DNA of 64,000 bases from Marsupella aquatica (Eukaryota; Marchantiophyta). Of this stretch, positions 1 through 11,750 are shown piece after piece; positions within the stretch are counted from its first letter, which is position 1, and each line of letters opens with the position of its first letter. Made by a program: the position numbers and the translations under genes. The stretch is from the NCBI GenBank assembly GCA_973895155.1, contig OZ316892.1, positions 7,688,001 through 7,752,000 of the forward strand, read 5' to 3'. The notes under the pieces were generated by a model. The model made no database searches and had not been told where the DNA came from. It saw only the letters and a program-made list of their open reading frames with translations.

Positions 1-621
1 CTGAAGCTCAAGTACAGTGATCAAACCATCCTTATTCTCATCAAAGACGAAAAAAGCTTTGAGAAGATTCCCTTCCTCGTCATCATCCTTCTTTGTTTCA
101 TTTGGGCAATGGTTATCTTCCGCGGTGGAATTCGCTCCTTGTCCTCCACACAACGAGCTGTACAATGAGAAGAATTCCTCAAAGTCTAGAACGCATTTAT
201 CACTATTTGTATCGACAGACCCCACCATTTCTTTCACTGTTTGGTCCGACAATTCAAACCCCAGCCTCCTCACGTATTGCTGCAATTCCGCTGCAGATAT
301 GAGCCCGTCCTTGTTGTCGTCGAACAAGTCAAACACTTGCTTCAATTCTGATCGGTCACACTTGTGCATGGTGCTGGGAGTAGCAGGGGATAAGCAGACA
401 TTCTCTACATTGATGCTGTGACTGTCTTTTTGACTGCCAGTCTGATGCTGACCAAGTAGCAGGTCACCTTTCCTGCGTTTGTTTCTCCGGTCTCGACAAT
501 CTGCAATCGCTTTACGCCTCTTCAGCTCAGCCTTTATCAAGGTGGTACGGTACGTCAACACTACTTTTTGCCAGAATTGAAATGCAATGTTCCTCATTGC
601 CTCAACAATTGCCTCCATCAT
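1..621 (-). CDS. Calmodulin-like EF-hand protein, 5' part (3' end outside window)
   Basis: The minus strand is open from ATG at 621 to the window edge (207 codons, no stop, no intron needed). Residues 1-52 are basic and amphipathic, with a cluster RRNKRRK at 45-51. A polar linker follows. EF-loop 1 is D101-E112 (DDNKDGLISAAE), loop 2 is D137-E148 (DTNSDKCVLDFE, with Lys replacing the usual Gly at position 6), and after an acidic linker loop 3 is D194-E205 (DENKDGLITVLE). All three keep the coordinating residues at positions 1, 3, 5 and 12. A fourth hand would lie left of the window. This matches plant calmodulin-like proteins (CML), calcium sensors that change shape and bind targets. The long basic N-terminus suggests nuclear or membrane association (inference). 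Two ATGs are adjacent at the start; I chose the first. The exact CML subgroup is not assigned. Confidence 0.85.
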   Translation of the reverse strand, partial: MMEAIVEAMRNIAFQFWQKVVLTYRTTLIKAELKRRKAIADCRDRRNKRRKGDLLLGQHQTGSQKDSHSINVENVCLSPATPSTMHKCDRSELKQVFDLFDDNKDGLISAAELQQYVRRLGFELSDQTVKEMVGSVDTNSDKCVLDFEEFFSLYSSLCGGQGANSTAEDNHCPNETKKDDDEEGNLLKAFFVFDENKDGLITVLELQ

Positions 622-2515
622 GTCTGATATATGTTTATTTAATGCTCCGTAGCACGAAAGCTAAATACACGAAATGTCACTCTGCGATGAAAGAGTAGTG
701 CTGTGACAAAGTAAATCCTGAACCCTTGAGCTAGAGTTAGGCAACCAGTTAGATACCAGTAACCTGACTGACTTAAATATGTAAGAAAATAGAAACTCTT
801 TTAGTGTCTTCACAAAGGCCCCTTCTTGATTCGTGCCAGTGTCAAACGTAAGAGCAATATCGAAAATTCAGAGCGCAACATTCTTCACTTAGTCACTCTC
901 TCACTATCTAGAGACCTCGAATGAAGTTAGTTCATAATGTCCTGATCTCAGACACAAGATATGTTGGAGCAATTTGATTGTGGAGGACGACGACGAAGAA
1001 CTGTCGAACTAATTTCAACCCATTGTACATTTCAACCCATAGTAGTCGTCGATCGAGTTAATATGAAGCCAAGTTTGCTCATCAGAGCCAGTTGAACAGG
1101 CTTAGACTTGAACTTTACTCGCGTACTGGGTATAAGTGAAGCAAGCAGAACAACTTGACGGAGCAGTGACGTGAGCGACGACGGAGACAAATGATTGATG
1201 TAATAAGGCAGCACACTGGAATCAAATTGAAGTGAGGCGGAGGGAAATTGAGCAGAATGGGATGGAAAAGAGTTGGGTGAGTGTTCAAGGTAGTGGATAG
1301 CGGCGCGCACTGCCCGGGAGAAGAGTGGAGCTAGCGCCGACAGCAAATTAATTGCGCCGCGCGCATACAGGGCGAAGATTGGAACTCTCTAAGCAAATGG
1401 CGGCGCATACTATACTGCAATTTCAGAACGAGTCCGATTTTATGTCTACTGCTGTCTCGCTCTCCCTTCTTAAATCCAAGACGGGATCCAAGAGCAGACT
1501 GCAGCGTGCAATGCTGACGATACATGTTCACTTGCACATGCATGCTAAGAACGAACTAGCTTGACACTGCTCTTGAAGAATAAGCTTGCGGAAGACGCGC
1601 TCTCGCTCGTCGAAACTTTCGTTCAGTTCAAAATGGAAAATGTGTAAACTCAACCACGCGGTTCGATCGATAAGCAAAACCATTTATTGGTTTTCAAAGA
1701 ACCACATATGAAACTGAAAAATTTGAGCAAGAGACGATGAAAGATTCGCTTGACTCCTCTCGGCTCTAACTAAATTTTGTTCCGAAAGGCAGCTAAATGT
1801 TTTTCCCCCCTAGGTTTCATCTTTCAGTTGACATCTGCCCCGCGAGCTCCTTCTGACCAGGTCGGTCAAGACCCACGAAGACTAAAGTCAACCCATGTCT
1901 GTTGCCATAGACTCATAGAGTTTCAAATCTAGTTTTAGGAACTTAAATTTAACGAGAACGGCACTAGAGAAGGCAGACGGAAAGAATCGTTTGCCATTTG
2001 TCAGCACCTCCGTCTTGTCGCTGTATCCCAAGGCTACAGTCGAGGCACAAGACTTTGACCTTCGGTCCATCCTCATGTGCGACTGAACTCGTCATCCTCG
2101 AAGAAACTCAGTCCACGTCTTGATTGAGTAGACTGCTCGTCATAGTTCAAGCATCAATTTCGAAGGGGTTTCACGAATCCATGGATGAATTGGAAGGTGA
2201 TTACAAATTAGTAGTACCTAGGCAAAGACAAAATGTAAAACAAAGGGACGATGATTACAAGTGAGCGAGTTCAAAGATAGAGAAGGGGCGATTACAAGTA
2301 GACTAGTAGACAAATTTTCGATTCTCTCAGTTGGACCAACCGACAATTCAGAACACCACAGAATTGCCTGGAAGGGTCATGTCAGTGGGAGGGTATGCGA
2401 CTATTGTGACTGCTACTGTATTAATATGGACTAGACTTGAACAGTTTTGGATACGCTATTGACCAAAGGCCAGGTCTGGAGCTAAGAGTTACCTCGCATA
2501 GCTGACCCGCACAAT
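622..2515. other. Non-coding upstream DNA of the EF-hand gene
   Basis: This stretch should contain the promoter and 5' leader of the minus-strand EF-hand gene. Short open frames on both strands at 1.03-1.56 kb and 1.89-2.08 kb overlap each other and resemble nothing known. I see no other gene, RNA gene or TE signature. Confidence 0.5.
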
Positions 2516-2516
2516 T

Positions 2517-2701
2517 AGGCCCTTTAGACCCCTCAATTTCCATGATAAAGCCTAGAGCCAAGGAACACAGGATTGCCTTCAGTGTCTTTGTTTTTCAGAA
2601 CCCCTCAAATATAGGCCCCTTAGACCCCTCAATTTCCATAATAAAGCCTTTACCCCAGGACCACAGGATCACCTTGCCTTTGTTTTTCAGAACACTTCAA
2701 T
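2517..2701. repeat. Two-copy tandem repeat, ~95 bp unit
   Basis: Two diverged head-to-tail units (about 2517-2611 and 2612-2701) share the strings TTAGACCCCTCAATTTCCAT, AATAAAGCC and CTTTGTTTTTCAGAAC. No coding capacity is evident. Confidence 0.75.
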
Positions 2702-2702
2702 C

Positions 2703-3898
2703 TTACATTGAACTAGCCCGGGTCCCCCTGCATATGCACAGGAAGAGTTCCCTGTGCCCAAACTCCTCACGTCCATCCGTACTCACAAGGAGTCTATACA
2801 TCACATATTTCTCTTAGTAGATAAATTATGACCTAAGGCTTCACTCTATTAGAGTAGGTCATCAACCCTAGACTTTAATCATCAATTATAGTATAGATTC
2901 TGCATAAACCACATGGATGATGCATACTCTTAGCACATACGGGTAAATGAAACTCACCAAGAGCCTGCCAAACCCAAAGAACAAGCCCAAAATGTGAATG
3001 GTCCTTCCTGTTTTTCCTTGGCCGTGTGGCAATTTTCTCCCAGGTTTTACAAATGTTTCAAGGTCTCCACTAGATGACAAGAATGTAAGTGCAATATCTC
3101 TGTAAGAGTGCATATGCACTCGTTGATAAGAGCTGTTATATGGTCCAGAGCACTTATTGCTTGTAGACACTTGTATCAGTGTGTATTGAAGCTCATGAAG
3201 GTCCCTTTTAACCTGATTTTGCGAAGTCCAATATACTTTTGATTTCCCTCAATTTAACCATAGAAGACTCCTGGTCTTTGGTCCCTTTTCCACCAGCTTT
3301 GCCGAGTCTAGTGTACCTAAAAAGTCTCCTCAATGTAACCTTTAATAGTATTTAACTAAGCTAGAGACCTTGCCTTTGGTCCCTTTCTCACCTGGCTTTT
3401 GTCTGTCTAATATTCAGGATTTGACCAGTCTACTGTGTTAATACTCCCCTCAATCTATCCATAGAATGGTCCCTTAGCTAATTAGCTTTTCACCCAGCTT
3501 TTGCCCTGTCTAATTTACTTCACACTAGCCTGACTCCCTGGGCCTGCGTAGGCCCACGGGTGCCTTTCACCTATTGCCTCGCACCAGTACTTGCTGCCAC
3601 CCAGAGTCATGGTCTAGAGGCTTCACTCTAGACCATAGGTTCTTTTGATTGCAAACTATTGGGTAAACTAGCTTGACTACCCTTTCTTTGAACTAAATAA
3701 ATGTGTGGACAAAACAGGCTTTCCAAAAAAGTAGATTCCCTACTATCAACCATTCAGACTCAAATGTTTAATAGGTCATGAGCCTAGCTTTGAAACACGA
3801 TTGTATAGTAAGATTCTCCTCAATTTAATCCCTGGTTGCCAGTTTAAAAGGGCCCCAGCCCTGCCTGTAACTGTTCACTTTTGCCCAAGTGAACAGAG
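2703..3898. other. Intergenic DNA with diffuse direct repeats
   Basis: No gene recognised. Between about 3230 and 3530 the phrases 'ccctcaat..aacc', 'catagaa', 'tttggtcccttt' and 'cagcttttgcc' recur three times at loose spacing, which looks like a decayed tandem repeat. Confidence 0.4.
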
Positions 3899-3917
3899 CC
3901 CCCCCCCCCCCCCCCCT
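3899..3917 (+). repeat. Homopolymer C tract (19 nt)
   Basis: There are nineteen consecutive C residues. Such tracts are length-unstable and a likely sequencing or assembly error point. Confidence 0.9.
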
Positions 3918-4394
3918 AGTCTATGCAGCTCCATACCCTATCTGGTTTACTGTCCGTCCATTTTCAGACTATGAAAACATCTGCCATGTATTGGATTGCC
4001 ACTGTTTTTTGCATAATACATACCTTGCCAATGTCATTGTTTTTGTTTATCACAATGTCATTGTTTTTGTTTGCAGGTTAAGAAAATTAACATGGGTGAG
4101 TTCCTTCACATCCAGTGGCTCTCATAGCACCCAGTCCCGCAATCGGATGGCTCTGGTCAAGTGGGCTTCGATCACCCTCAGCAGGACAGAGGCAGAGGTT
4201 GTGCACAAGGAAAGCTGGCCCCGAACAGAGGCTGGGCACAGGATGGGAGGATGGGACCACTCATCCCACCCTCAGTCAACTGACTCAAGGGTAGTCAAAG
4301 TCACTTTGAGGGAGATGAATAAAAAGGGAAAAGTGTCAAACACTACATGAGAGCAAACGCAGTGACTAGTGTCCACATTGGAATATGTGACAAG

Positions 4395-5131
4395 AGCTAA
4401 TGGGTCACATCCAATGTCCTAACCAAATTATCAAGTGGGATAGGAATGTCCTCTGGGGGGGCTAGCGTCTGCGGGGGCACATTGGCGCCCACAGTGAGGG
4501 ATCAACGATAAATGGCTCGAGCCTGGGCACGTTGTAAGGCCACTGAAATGCGCAGACAAAAGTGTGTGGTCAAGATGGATAGTGGGGGTCCGGAGGAACC
4601 CATCCATCCGTGAATATCACGAGTAGCCTGTCGAAGAAGTCCATCAAACTGATGATGAAGATGCCCAAAGATCTCAATAGCCAGGGGGAGAAAGGTATCA
4701 GATGAAGCATGAGCGACATATTTTGTCTCCTTGGTTGAGGCCTCCCGAGATGCTACTGTCCTTGCCATTGTCGCCACTATTTCAATGAGGTCCTGACGCA
4801 AAGGGTTTGCCACCACAACATCCGCCAAAGTATGTTGACTATCACAGACCATGGTCAAATCAACCCGCAAGCGATGTGGGGGAGGACCAGGTAGCTCAAG
4901 CATCACCTCCCGTCGCATGTGTACCAAAGACCCAAAGAGAACCTGAGCAGTAGCATCGTTCACAACATCATGAACAACTATGGTTTCGCCTCCCAAACTG
5001 CATCGAAGGAGATGGACCCTTGCGGCATCACAAGGCTTCCCACATGTGCATGAAGCGGGTAGACCAACAAGGAGAGGGTGAGAGAGTCCCATACGAAGAC
5101 GAATGGCGGTGGAGAACCCCTCTAAAGACAT
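4395..5131 (-). mobile_element. LINE 3' fragment (C-terminal part of reverse transcriptase ORF)
   Basis: An uninterrupted minus-strand frame runs from 5131 to 4502. It begins with GFSTAIRLRMGL, then a Cys-rich knuckle CTCGKPCDAARVHLLRC, then the tail LGGETIVVHDVV...VDLTMV...LADVVVANPLRQD. This is the same protein segment as 9.0-9.7 kb of the larger LINE copy, and the DNA 3' of it also aligns (for example 'caagtggga.aggaatgtcctct'). No polymerase motifs are present, so it is a 5'-truncated, non-functional insertion. Unlike the larger copy, this part has kept its reading frame, which suggests a younger or less damaged insertion. No target-site duplication was found. Confidence 0.75.
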
Positions 5132-5149
5132 CTACTCCTTTGACAAGAT

Positions 5150-5240
5150 ATGTACTAAAGAAACTTTAGGCAATCTATTGTAGTAAATTCCAATACATTG
5201 GGATTCCATTTTGCAAATTTCTTATTAACTCTTATAATAC
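5150..5240. other. Flank of LINE fragment, A/T rich
   Basis: A/T-rich sequence between the LINE fragment and the next repeat. No recognisable feature. Confidence 0.3.
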
Positions 5241-6900
5241 ACAGTTGTGCCACTTTTTAGAGTGGTGGCCCTTCAAATTTGCAGGGCACAAAAATAAAAT
5301 AAAAACTGGTCAATGTTAATTAATAAAGCCAAAGTGTGAATTGAGTTTAGTGTGACCTCACAAAAAGCTGTACTGTTGTCCAAGACAATCAATAACTAAT
5401 CACATGAGACACCAAAAAAAGTGAATTAAAGACTTTAACACAATGCACCATGAGCAAGGAGGATATTCCCTCCGTGATCCATGCAAGTATTGTATATATT
5501 CAATATTGTCTGCAGAATAGTTTTGTATAATATTGGTAAGAGGAGTTTAATTGCTAATAATATTTTAGTCACTAGATCAAATTAAAAACTATTCTCCCAA
5601 TATTTATGGTGATTTTTAAAGTCATTTGCACTGTCATTTTCAATGCCAAAAAACAAAAGTAGTAAGGCCCAAAGACATAGTGAAGCGCATGGCATGGGCG
5701 TTGATGGCAAGGTGTCGGGAGAGGGGCACAGTTGCAATGTAGGGCAGCCCCTCAGAGGGCTCCAGTCTCGCATGGGTGGGGAGGGAAGGGCTGTGAGCGA
5801 GTGGAGTGATGGTGAATGAGAAAAAGAGAAGACCAAAAATAGGGAAATTGGGACCAGGGGGAGGTTAATTTTTAAAGGAATATAAGAGGAAAAAAGGTTT
5901 AAATATGGGGAAAAAAGGGAAAAAAACATTTCTCATGTTGTTATACTTTTGTGGTTGTCATAGCCAATCTTTTGTGCAATGCCATCTTTTATTCAAGAAT
6001 TTTTTTGTGCAAGGAGAAAAAAGAGAAAAAAGAAAAGGGAACTTTTGTGGCTCTCGTCGTCAGTATTTTGCACAATGATATCTTTCACTCAACAAAAGTT
6101 TTTGTGCAATAATTAATGTATTTTAACAAATTATTATTTTTATTCAATGATATCTTTTGCACCACGATCTATTTCTCAACATCTTTAACCAAACAACATC
6201 TTTTATGCAATGCACGGGGATTGAAAGGATAGCGATAGAATGGTCATCTTTGCTAAACCCTAAACCCTAAAACATTAAACCTAAAACCAATAATATAAAG
6301 TTGCACCAATTTATAAAGTGGTCGTCATTCAAATGCAGGGGCATTTTGGATAAATTTACAAAACAAAGAAAAAGACTCGCTCCTTCTCTCCTTGACTTTT
6401 TACTTCATAACATCTTTCACATAACAACAGTTTGGGTGAAACGACACCTTTTTTCTTATAACATCGTTTACTTCACGATATCTTTGGCAAAATGACTTCT
6501 TCTTTTTTAATGACATCTTTCACATAACAACATCTTGGGCGACATGACATTTATTTTCTTAACAACATCTTTTGTGCAACGCACTGGTATTTTCTGTCAA
6601 CGATGTATTGGCCGACATGACATCTTTTCCCTCGACAACGTCTGTGCCGACACATTTTTTTTCTCAACGACATCTTGGCCGACATGACAATTTTTTTCTC
6701 AACAACCTCTTGGCCGACACAACATCTTTTTTTCTCAACGACTTCTTTTCTCTCAACAACCTCTTAATTGGCCAACACGGCATCTTTTCTCTCAACAACC
6801 TCTTGGCCAGCACAACATATTTTTTTCTTAACGACATCTTGGCCGACACGACATCTTTTGTGCAATGCACGGGTAGTGAGCTAGTAAAGTATAAAGCCCC
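5240..6900 (+). repeat. Dispersed repeat with GACATCTTTT-type minisatellite
   Basis: This composite repeat is related to 53.46-55.76 kb. Two starts of a shared module (GTGGTCGTCATTCAAAT type) lie near 5243 (diverged) and 6299. A segment near 5925-5990 (tctcatgttgttatactttt) matches 54762-54800. From 5940 to 6190 and 6410 to 6870 a degenerate unit of the form 'caacgacatcttttgtgcaa / ggccgacacgacatctttt' is reiterated many times. A short plant-telomere-like run (two or three CCCTAAA units) occurs at about 6255-6272. Open frames here are by-products of the repeat. The mobilising mechanism is unknown; no terminal repeats were resolved. Confidence 0.6.
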
Positions 6901-7794
6901 GTATAAAGCCATTCTTTGCTAGTCCCGGATCTGCCTGAGGTCTACATTTTGGAGCCATACATTAACCCCTCTGATGAGCAATTGAGATGACAATAAGGAC
7001 CGACTTGATCAAGGATGTGACCGTACAGTGTGTACACTAAGAGCTACGTACAGGTTACCCTAGTTGAAATACTGGCAGCTGAGGCTTAAAACCAACTTGG
7101 AGCTAACTCTAGTCATATGGTAATTGAACTTTCAGTTCAGCTTTGTGGTGGGGGCTCAAAAATGCCTCCAATTTTTTTTATGCGCTTACTATTTCCCGCA
7201 TATGATTCTGAGCATACATACTATTTCTCTCCACATACTATTTCGAAACTAAAGCCCAGATGGACTGCTAGGTTGTCTCCATTTATCCCCATGGACTGTG
7301 ACAGGGGACAGACCATATTACACATAATCATGAGATAGCTTCACTGCAAATGGATGGTAAATTCTGTCATTATTTGTCCACCTACATTTCTGTCACACTA
7401 AGAACATAATGTGCACCAAATTCTGTCACGGTAAGAACATAACACCAAAAACTGAAATTAAGAATGTAGAATTATGAAATAGAGAATAAAGATGCACATT
7501 TAACATTTCTTGTAGCTTCCGTAGCGGCAAAGTACTTGAAGCGCTCCTTGTAACAAGAGCGGCGTCATATGAATAACATGATTTCCAATAGCTCTGCAGC
7601 AAAAAAGACACTCTTTATGACAAGAACATTGCTCTCTGAAAAATATGATTCATCAACAATATTCCCCAAAGAAAAACCTTAAGTAGCTCGATAACAATAA
7701 AATTAGTCAAAACATTTTTTATAGCAAGAGCAATGGTCTCTGAAAATAGGATTCCACAACAATGCTCATGTAAATTAAAAAAAAATTAGCTTCA
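6901..7794. other. Intergenic DNA, nothing recognised
   Basis: No coding similarity, RNA gene or clear repeat was seen on either strand. Confidence 0.4.
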
Positions 7795-8092
7795 CAATGG
7801 AAAAATCTTGGGTCCTCATTTCCGTTCTTCCGACCCATCGCATTCGAAGAAGTGAGGGGTTTTTAATTCGAATGCGTGGATTCTAAGACTTTACAATTTT
7901 GTTGAAGAAATATAGGGGCATTTTAATCCAATTTTAGGAATTATAAGAACTATAAGGTTTTTAATATCCAAAGTGAGAATATTCATAGAATATTCCATAA
8001 AGTTAGGGGTAAAAAATATAGTAAAAATCAACTTTATTTTCTTAAGTTTTAGGGTGTTATTACTTGTAAACTCCACACGTGATATGGGCCCC
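7795..8092 (+). repeat. AT-rich dispersed repeat, copy 1
   Basis: About 300 bp that recurs in inverse orientation at 52470-52765 and, shorter, at 28550-28745. Shared landmarks include 'tgttgaagaaatataggggc', 'ttataagaactatagg', 'atagaatattc', 'aagttaggggt' and 'cccatatcacg'. It is non-coding and small, consistent with a MITE-like or other non-autonomous element (inference). Clear terminal inverted repeats were not resolved. Confidence 0.6.
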
Positions 8093-8745
8093 CGAGGGAA
8101 AAACGACTATATTTCCGATAACAAGCAATGCTCTATAAAAAATATTTTGCAACAACATTTCTGGAAATTGTATAATCATTCCGTAAAGTATCAATGCCCT
8201 AGAATCTCAAGAAAGTGTGTAGAAAAATTGTAATCTATATGTGACAATTGAGCTTATTTGGGCGCCACCTGGACTCCTTGGTGGGAATTGTCACCTTGGC
8301 TCATGAGTCATTTTTTTGCTTTCCCCCCTTTGCGGGGCTTTTGAATATTAAAAAATATTTTTTAGTAAATTAAATTCATTTGATTTTTATCATTGGGCAA
8401 CCTACTTAAGGCTGTATGAATAAAATGTGAAGCACTCAATCTATTCAAAGTTTCATCTACTTTGGATAGATGAAACTTTATAAGGTCTTTACATAAGAAC
8501 CAAATTAAATGTACTTTAAATGTTATTTTTTATTAAACTCTTAAAAATAGGTAGAGTAATTATGTGGAGGGGAAGAGTATTGGGAGAAAGCAGCGAAGCT
8601 CTCAATAAAAAATGGCTATGGCCACTGACATATTTTTAGGATAGAAGTGATGACAGAGTTAGTGACTTAGAAAATTTATGGATAGAAGTGCAGATTTGGT
8701 TACTGACACTGTACTTTATGGACAGAAATGTAAATAGCAATGTCC
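8093..8745. other. Intergenic AT-rich DNA
   Basis: No gene is visible. A short A/T-rich inverted string around 8450-8475 (agtttcatctactttgga/tagatgaaactt) could form a small hairpin. Confidence 0.35.
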
Positions 8746-8751
8746 AAACTT

Positions 8752-8993
8752 AAATATACACATACTTTTTACAGAAAAAGGCCAAATAGAGTACAAAAGA
8801 ATAAACAAGAGAGGTCCCAAGTGGACAAAACCAAACGCAAAAGAAGTGAGCAAAAGGAAACCCTAAAAACCAAGAAAGAGGAACTAAAAGAAGTGAGCAA
8901 AAGGAAACCCCTAAAAACCAAGAAAGAGGAACTACAACTACCGCAAATGGACCGAGGTCCTCATCATACCTAGCAAATGTGGCAACAAGCTAG
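8752..8993 (-). repeat. LINE 3' UTR with internal ~49-bp tandem duplication
   Basis: This is the 3' tail of the LINE. On the plus strand it carries two copies (about 8841-8938) of a 49-bp unit beginning AAAAGAAGTGAGCAAAAGGA and ending AAAGAGGAACTA. The same double unit is present at 28797-29040, so the duplication predates dispersal. The apparent frame of Lys/Glu-rich peptide on the plus strand is a by-product. Confidence 0.85.
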
Positions 8994-10243
8994 TGGTCTA
9001 CATCAAGTGTCGAAACTAGATCGGCAAGTGGGACAGGAATGTCCTCTAGGGGGGCTAGCCGCTGCGAAGTCACACTAGCACGGGCCACTGTCAGAGATCG
9101 ACGATAGACGGCCCGAGCTTGAGCACGCTGTACGGTGACTGAAATGCGTTGGCGAAAGTGCGTGGTCAAAACAGATAGCGGGGGCCCGGTGGGACCCATC
9201 CAGCCGTGAACATCCCGAGCAGCTTGGCGAAGAAGCCCGTCGAACTGATGATGGAGACGCCCAAATATCTCAAGAGCAAGGGGCAGAAAGCTATCAGATG
9301 AAGCTCGTGCAGCATATTTGGCCTCCGTCGTTGTTGCTGCTCGTGATGCTGCTGCCCCTGCCGTTGTTGCCGCTGTCCCAATGATGTCTTGGCGCAATGG
9401 GTTTGCCACCACTACATCTGCCAAAGTACGGTGACCTTCACGGACCATGGTAAGATCCACCCGTAACCGCTGTGATGGAGGACCAGGTAACTCGAGCACC
9501 ACCTCCCGCCGCGCGCAGACCAAAGAGCCAGAGAGAACCTGAGCAATCGCATCTCTCACAGCGTCGTGAACAAAAATGGTTTCGCCGCCCAAACTGCATC
9601 GATTGAAGAAGATGGACACCTATGGCATCACAAGGCTTCCCACAAGTGCAAGTAGGAGGTAAACCAGCAAGAAGTGGGTGGGGCAAGCCCATACGAAGAC
9701 GCATGGCTGTCGCAAACTCCGCTGAAGACATCCGCAGGTGAGGAATGATTGGATTGGCCTGAAGCCAGCCTCCTGCGCCCTTCCCTCCGGAAGAAAGAAT
9801 CCAAGCTCGGTCCGTGTCAGGTGCCTCGGTGAGGATGCTGGAAAGGGTGAAAGCGTGCATACGCCCAGCAAGGTCTGCCTGAAGATGGACGGGGTCCAAG
9901 GATAAAAACTCCTGGAATGAAGGTAACGCAGCTCGAACAGGATTGGGTAATGATGACCGCGTTGTGCGCAAATGAACCTGAAATGGGAGGGAACCTCCTC
10001 GACCTCCATGAGAGACGAAAGTAAAAAAGGTCGATCCTCAGTAAGGAAACGATCTGCCAACAATGAGAAGGCGGCCGCCCACGCGTCCAAGAAGGCCAAA
10101 GGTGCAAGGCGCTCAGTGGAAGTAAGCCCAAAACCACCATGAGAAATAGGAAGACTGAGCTATCGATGAAGCCACGGAGATGAGAGCAAAGTACCTGGCC
10201 CTAAAAGAGAGGCCAAAGTCTCACGAATGGAGACATCAAACGC

Positions 10244-11188
10244 TCAGAGGTGTAGATAAAGATCCTCGGTAGGGGGATGCGTCCGAGCCAAATAGGACGC
10301 ACGAGGGTGGATGCATCGCAACAGCAACCCAAATGCTGCTTGAGAGTCTGCTAACTTAGGGAGCATAGGAGTAGGGGCTAAGGCAGCCTGGAGAGCGTCA
10401 GCAATGAAAGATGAGCAAAAGGAGGTGGTACCGACTGGGGAGCCAAGGACCCAAAGACCGTCGGCTGGACGTAAGAACCCAGGGGGAAGCGCAAGATCAG
10501 AGGGTAACCCAGCTGGACTCCATGCACGACTCTTTGCCGGCTGAACTCGTAAACTAAGGCCCAACAAATGGGTGGAAAGGGTGGCGAGGGCAGAAGTAAC
10601 AGCAACAGGTGGACCAATGATGTGGGTGTCATCTGAAAGGGAGGGGAAGATACACTGGGGGTGGGCCGCGGAGGCTTCCCGTAAAGCAGTAAAATGGGCA
10701 ATGGCAAAAAGAGGCCCACCCAGAGGGTCACCCTGACGTGTACCTTCTACAGAAGAAAGAGTGGTATACACTCCTGTAGAGGTGTGATGACTATAGAAGA
10801 GGGGGGCCTCGAACCCATAAAAACAACGGACAAAGGGGATAAGGGACTGGATGTCTGGATCCGCTGCCCTCAAAGCACGAAAAATTGCTGCCCGAGAAAC
10901 CGTATTGAAAGCATTGGAGACATCAACCTGGAGGACAACCCAATCAGGGTGGAGGTCCAAGGTAGTACGAATACTCGCAATAACTGTCTCACAACCGCCA
11001 GGAACGCCCACTGCAAACTGATGTGGAGAGAGATGATCCGATAGTGCAGAGCGATACTGCAATGAAAGTGTGCGAGACACCAGACGAAGAAAAACCTCTC
11101 CAATAGCTATGGGCCGAACACCCGGTGAAGACTTAGCCATGGCCAATAAATGAGAAGCACTCAAAAGCCGAGAGACGGGAGGAGGCAA
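10244..11188 (-). pseudogene. LINE reverse transcriptase block
   Basis: A 314-codon open frame with the ordered RT motifs of non-LTR elements: GVRPIAIGEVFLRLVSR (motif 1/2), HQFAVGVPGGCE, VDVSNAFNTVSR (motif A with catalytic Asp), EGTRQGDPLGGPLFA (motif B), and LSDDTHIIGPP (motif C, with the Asp pair but Leu-Ser in place of the usual aromatic-x). Function in the family is target-primed reverse transcription of the element RNA. The flanking parts of the ORF are in other frames, so I call the whole a pseudogene even though this block is intact. Confidence 0.85.
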
Positions 11189-11750
11189 ACGGCCGGCAGC
11201 AATACACTGGCAAAAGGAGAAGAAAACTGGAAAACCAGACTGAGGATCCTCGGGGGGAATAAATCACGAAAATGCTCAAAGACATAGCCAGAGGGGCCAC
11301 CAGCCGCGCAACGCGGAGCATGGAGGAAAACATAGGTGAAGTGGTCCCTACTAAACTGAAGATCCTCCTCAGGCTCAAAATCCTCCACGAACAAAGGGAG
11401 CTGATCATAGGGCTGCGGATGGAGATCCTGAAGGGCCGTCAAGGTGACCTCGCCAGGGGGGGCTGGTGTGGTGGGAGAAAGGGCCTGGACCGCACGACGA
11501 TATTCACCAGCCTGGGCTAAACGACAAGAGCGACGAAGACGTCTATGCTCTGGAGGATGAGAGTGGCGAGCTGGGTCAGACAAAGCACGGGTAGTAAAGG
11601 AACGGGCTCAAAGAAAGTACTCTTCCTGAAGCTATTCTCAATCTCCCCGCAGAAAACGATGGATACGAGAAGCAGTCTCACGATGACCCACGCGACCACC
11701 GTGACTAGGGAGGGTAAGAGTCCACTGTGGAAAAAGCATGAGTAAAGTTT

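Larger units (their letters stand above)
8746..11750 (-). mobile_element. Decayed LINE (non-LTR retrotransposon), 5'-truncated
   Basis: This minus-strand element reads, 5' to 3': an N-terminal ORF remnant (11745-11161, two frames), a reverse transcriptase block (11188-10244), a C-terminal region split among several frames (10140-9438), a last block with the Cys-knuckle and LGGET tail (9619-8990, stop 8992-8990), and a 240-bp 3' UTR (8993-8752). No endonuclease domain is present, so it is 5'-truncated. The frame changes show it cannot make one continuous protein. A second 3' fragment (4.4-5.1 kb) and a 3'-UTR-only copy (28.8-29.0 kb) belong to the same family. The 3' end is GTATATTT rather than a long poly(A). 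Confidence 0.85.

Noticed and set aside
3889-4350. 153-codon plus frame starting in the poly-C run
   Set aside because: The N-terminal prolines come from the homopolymer and the rest resembles nothing.
6250-6275. Telomere
   Set aside because: Only two or three CCCTAAA units. An interstitial chance or remnant motif, not a chromosome end.
8740-8973. Lys/Glu-rich plus-strand peptide, also at 28.75-29.02 kb
   Set aside because: It lies antisense to the LINE 3' UTR. Its repetition is due to element dispersal, not gene duplication.
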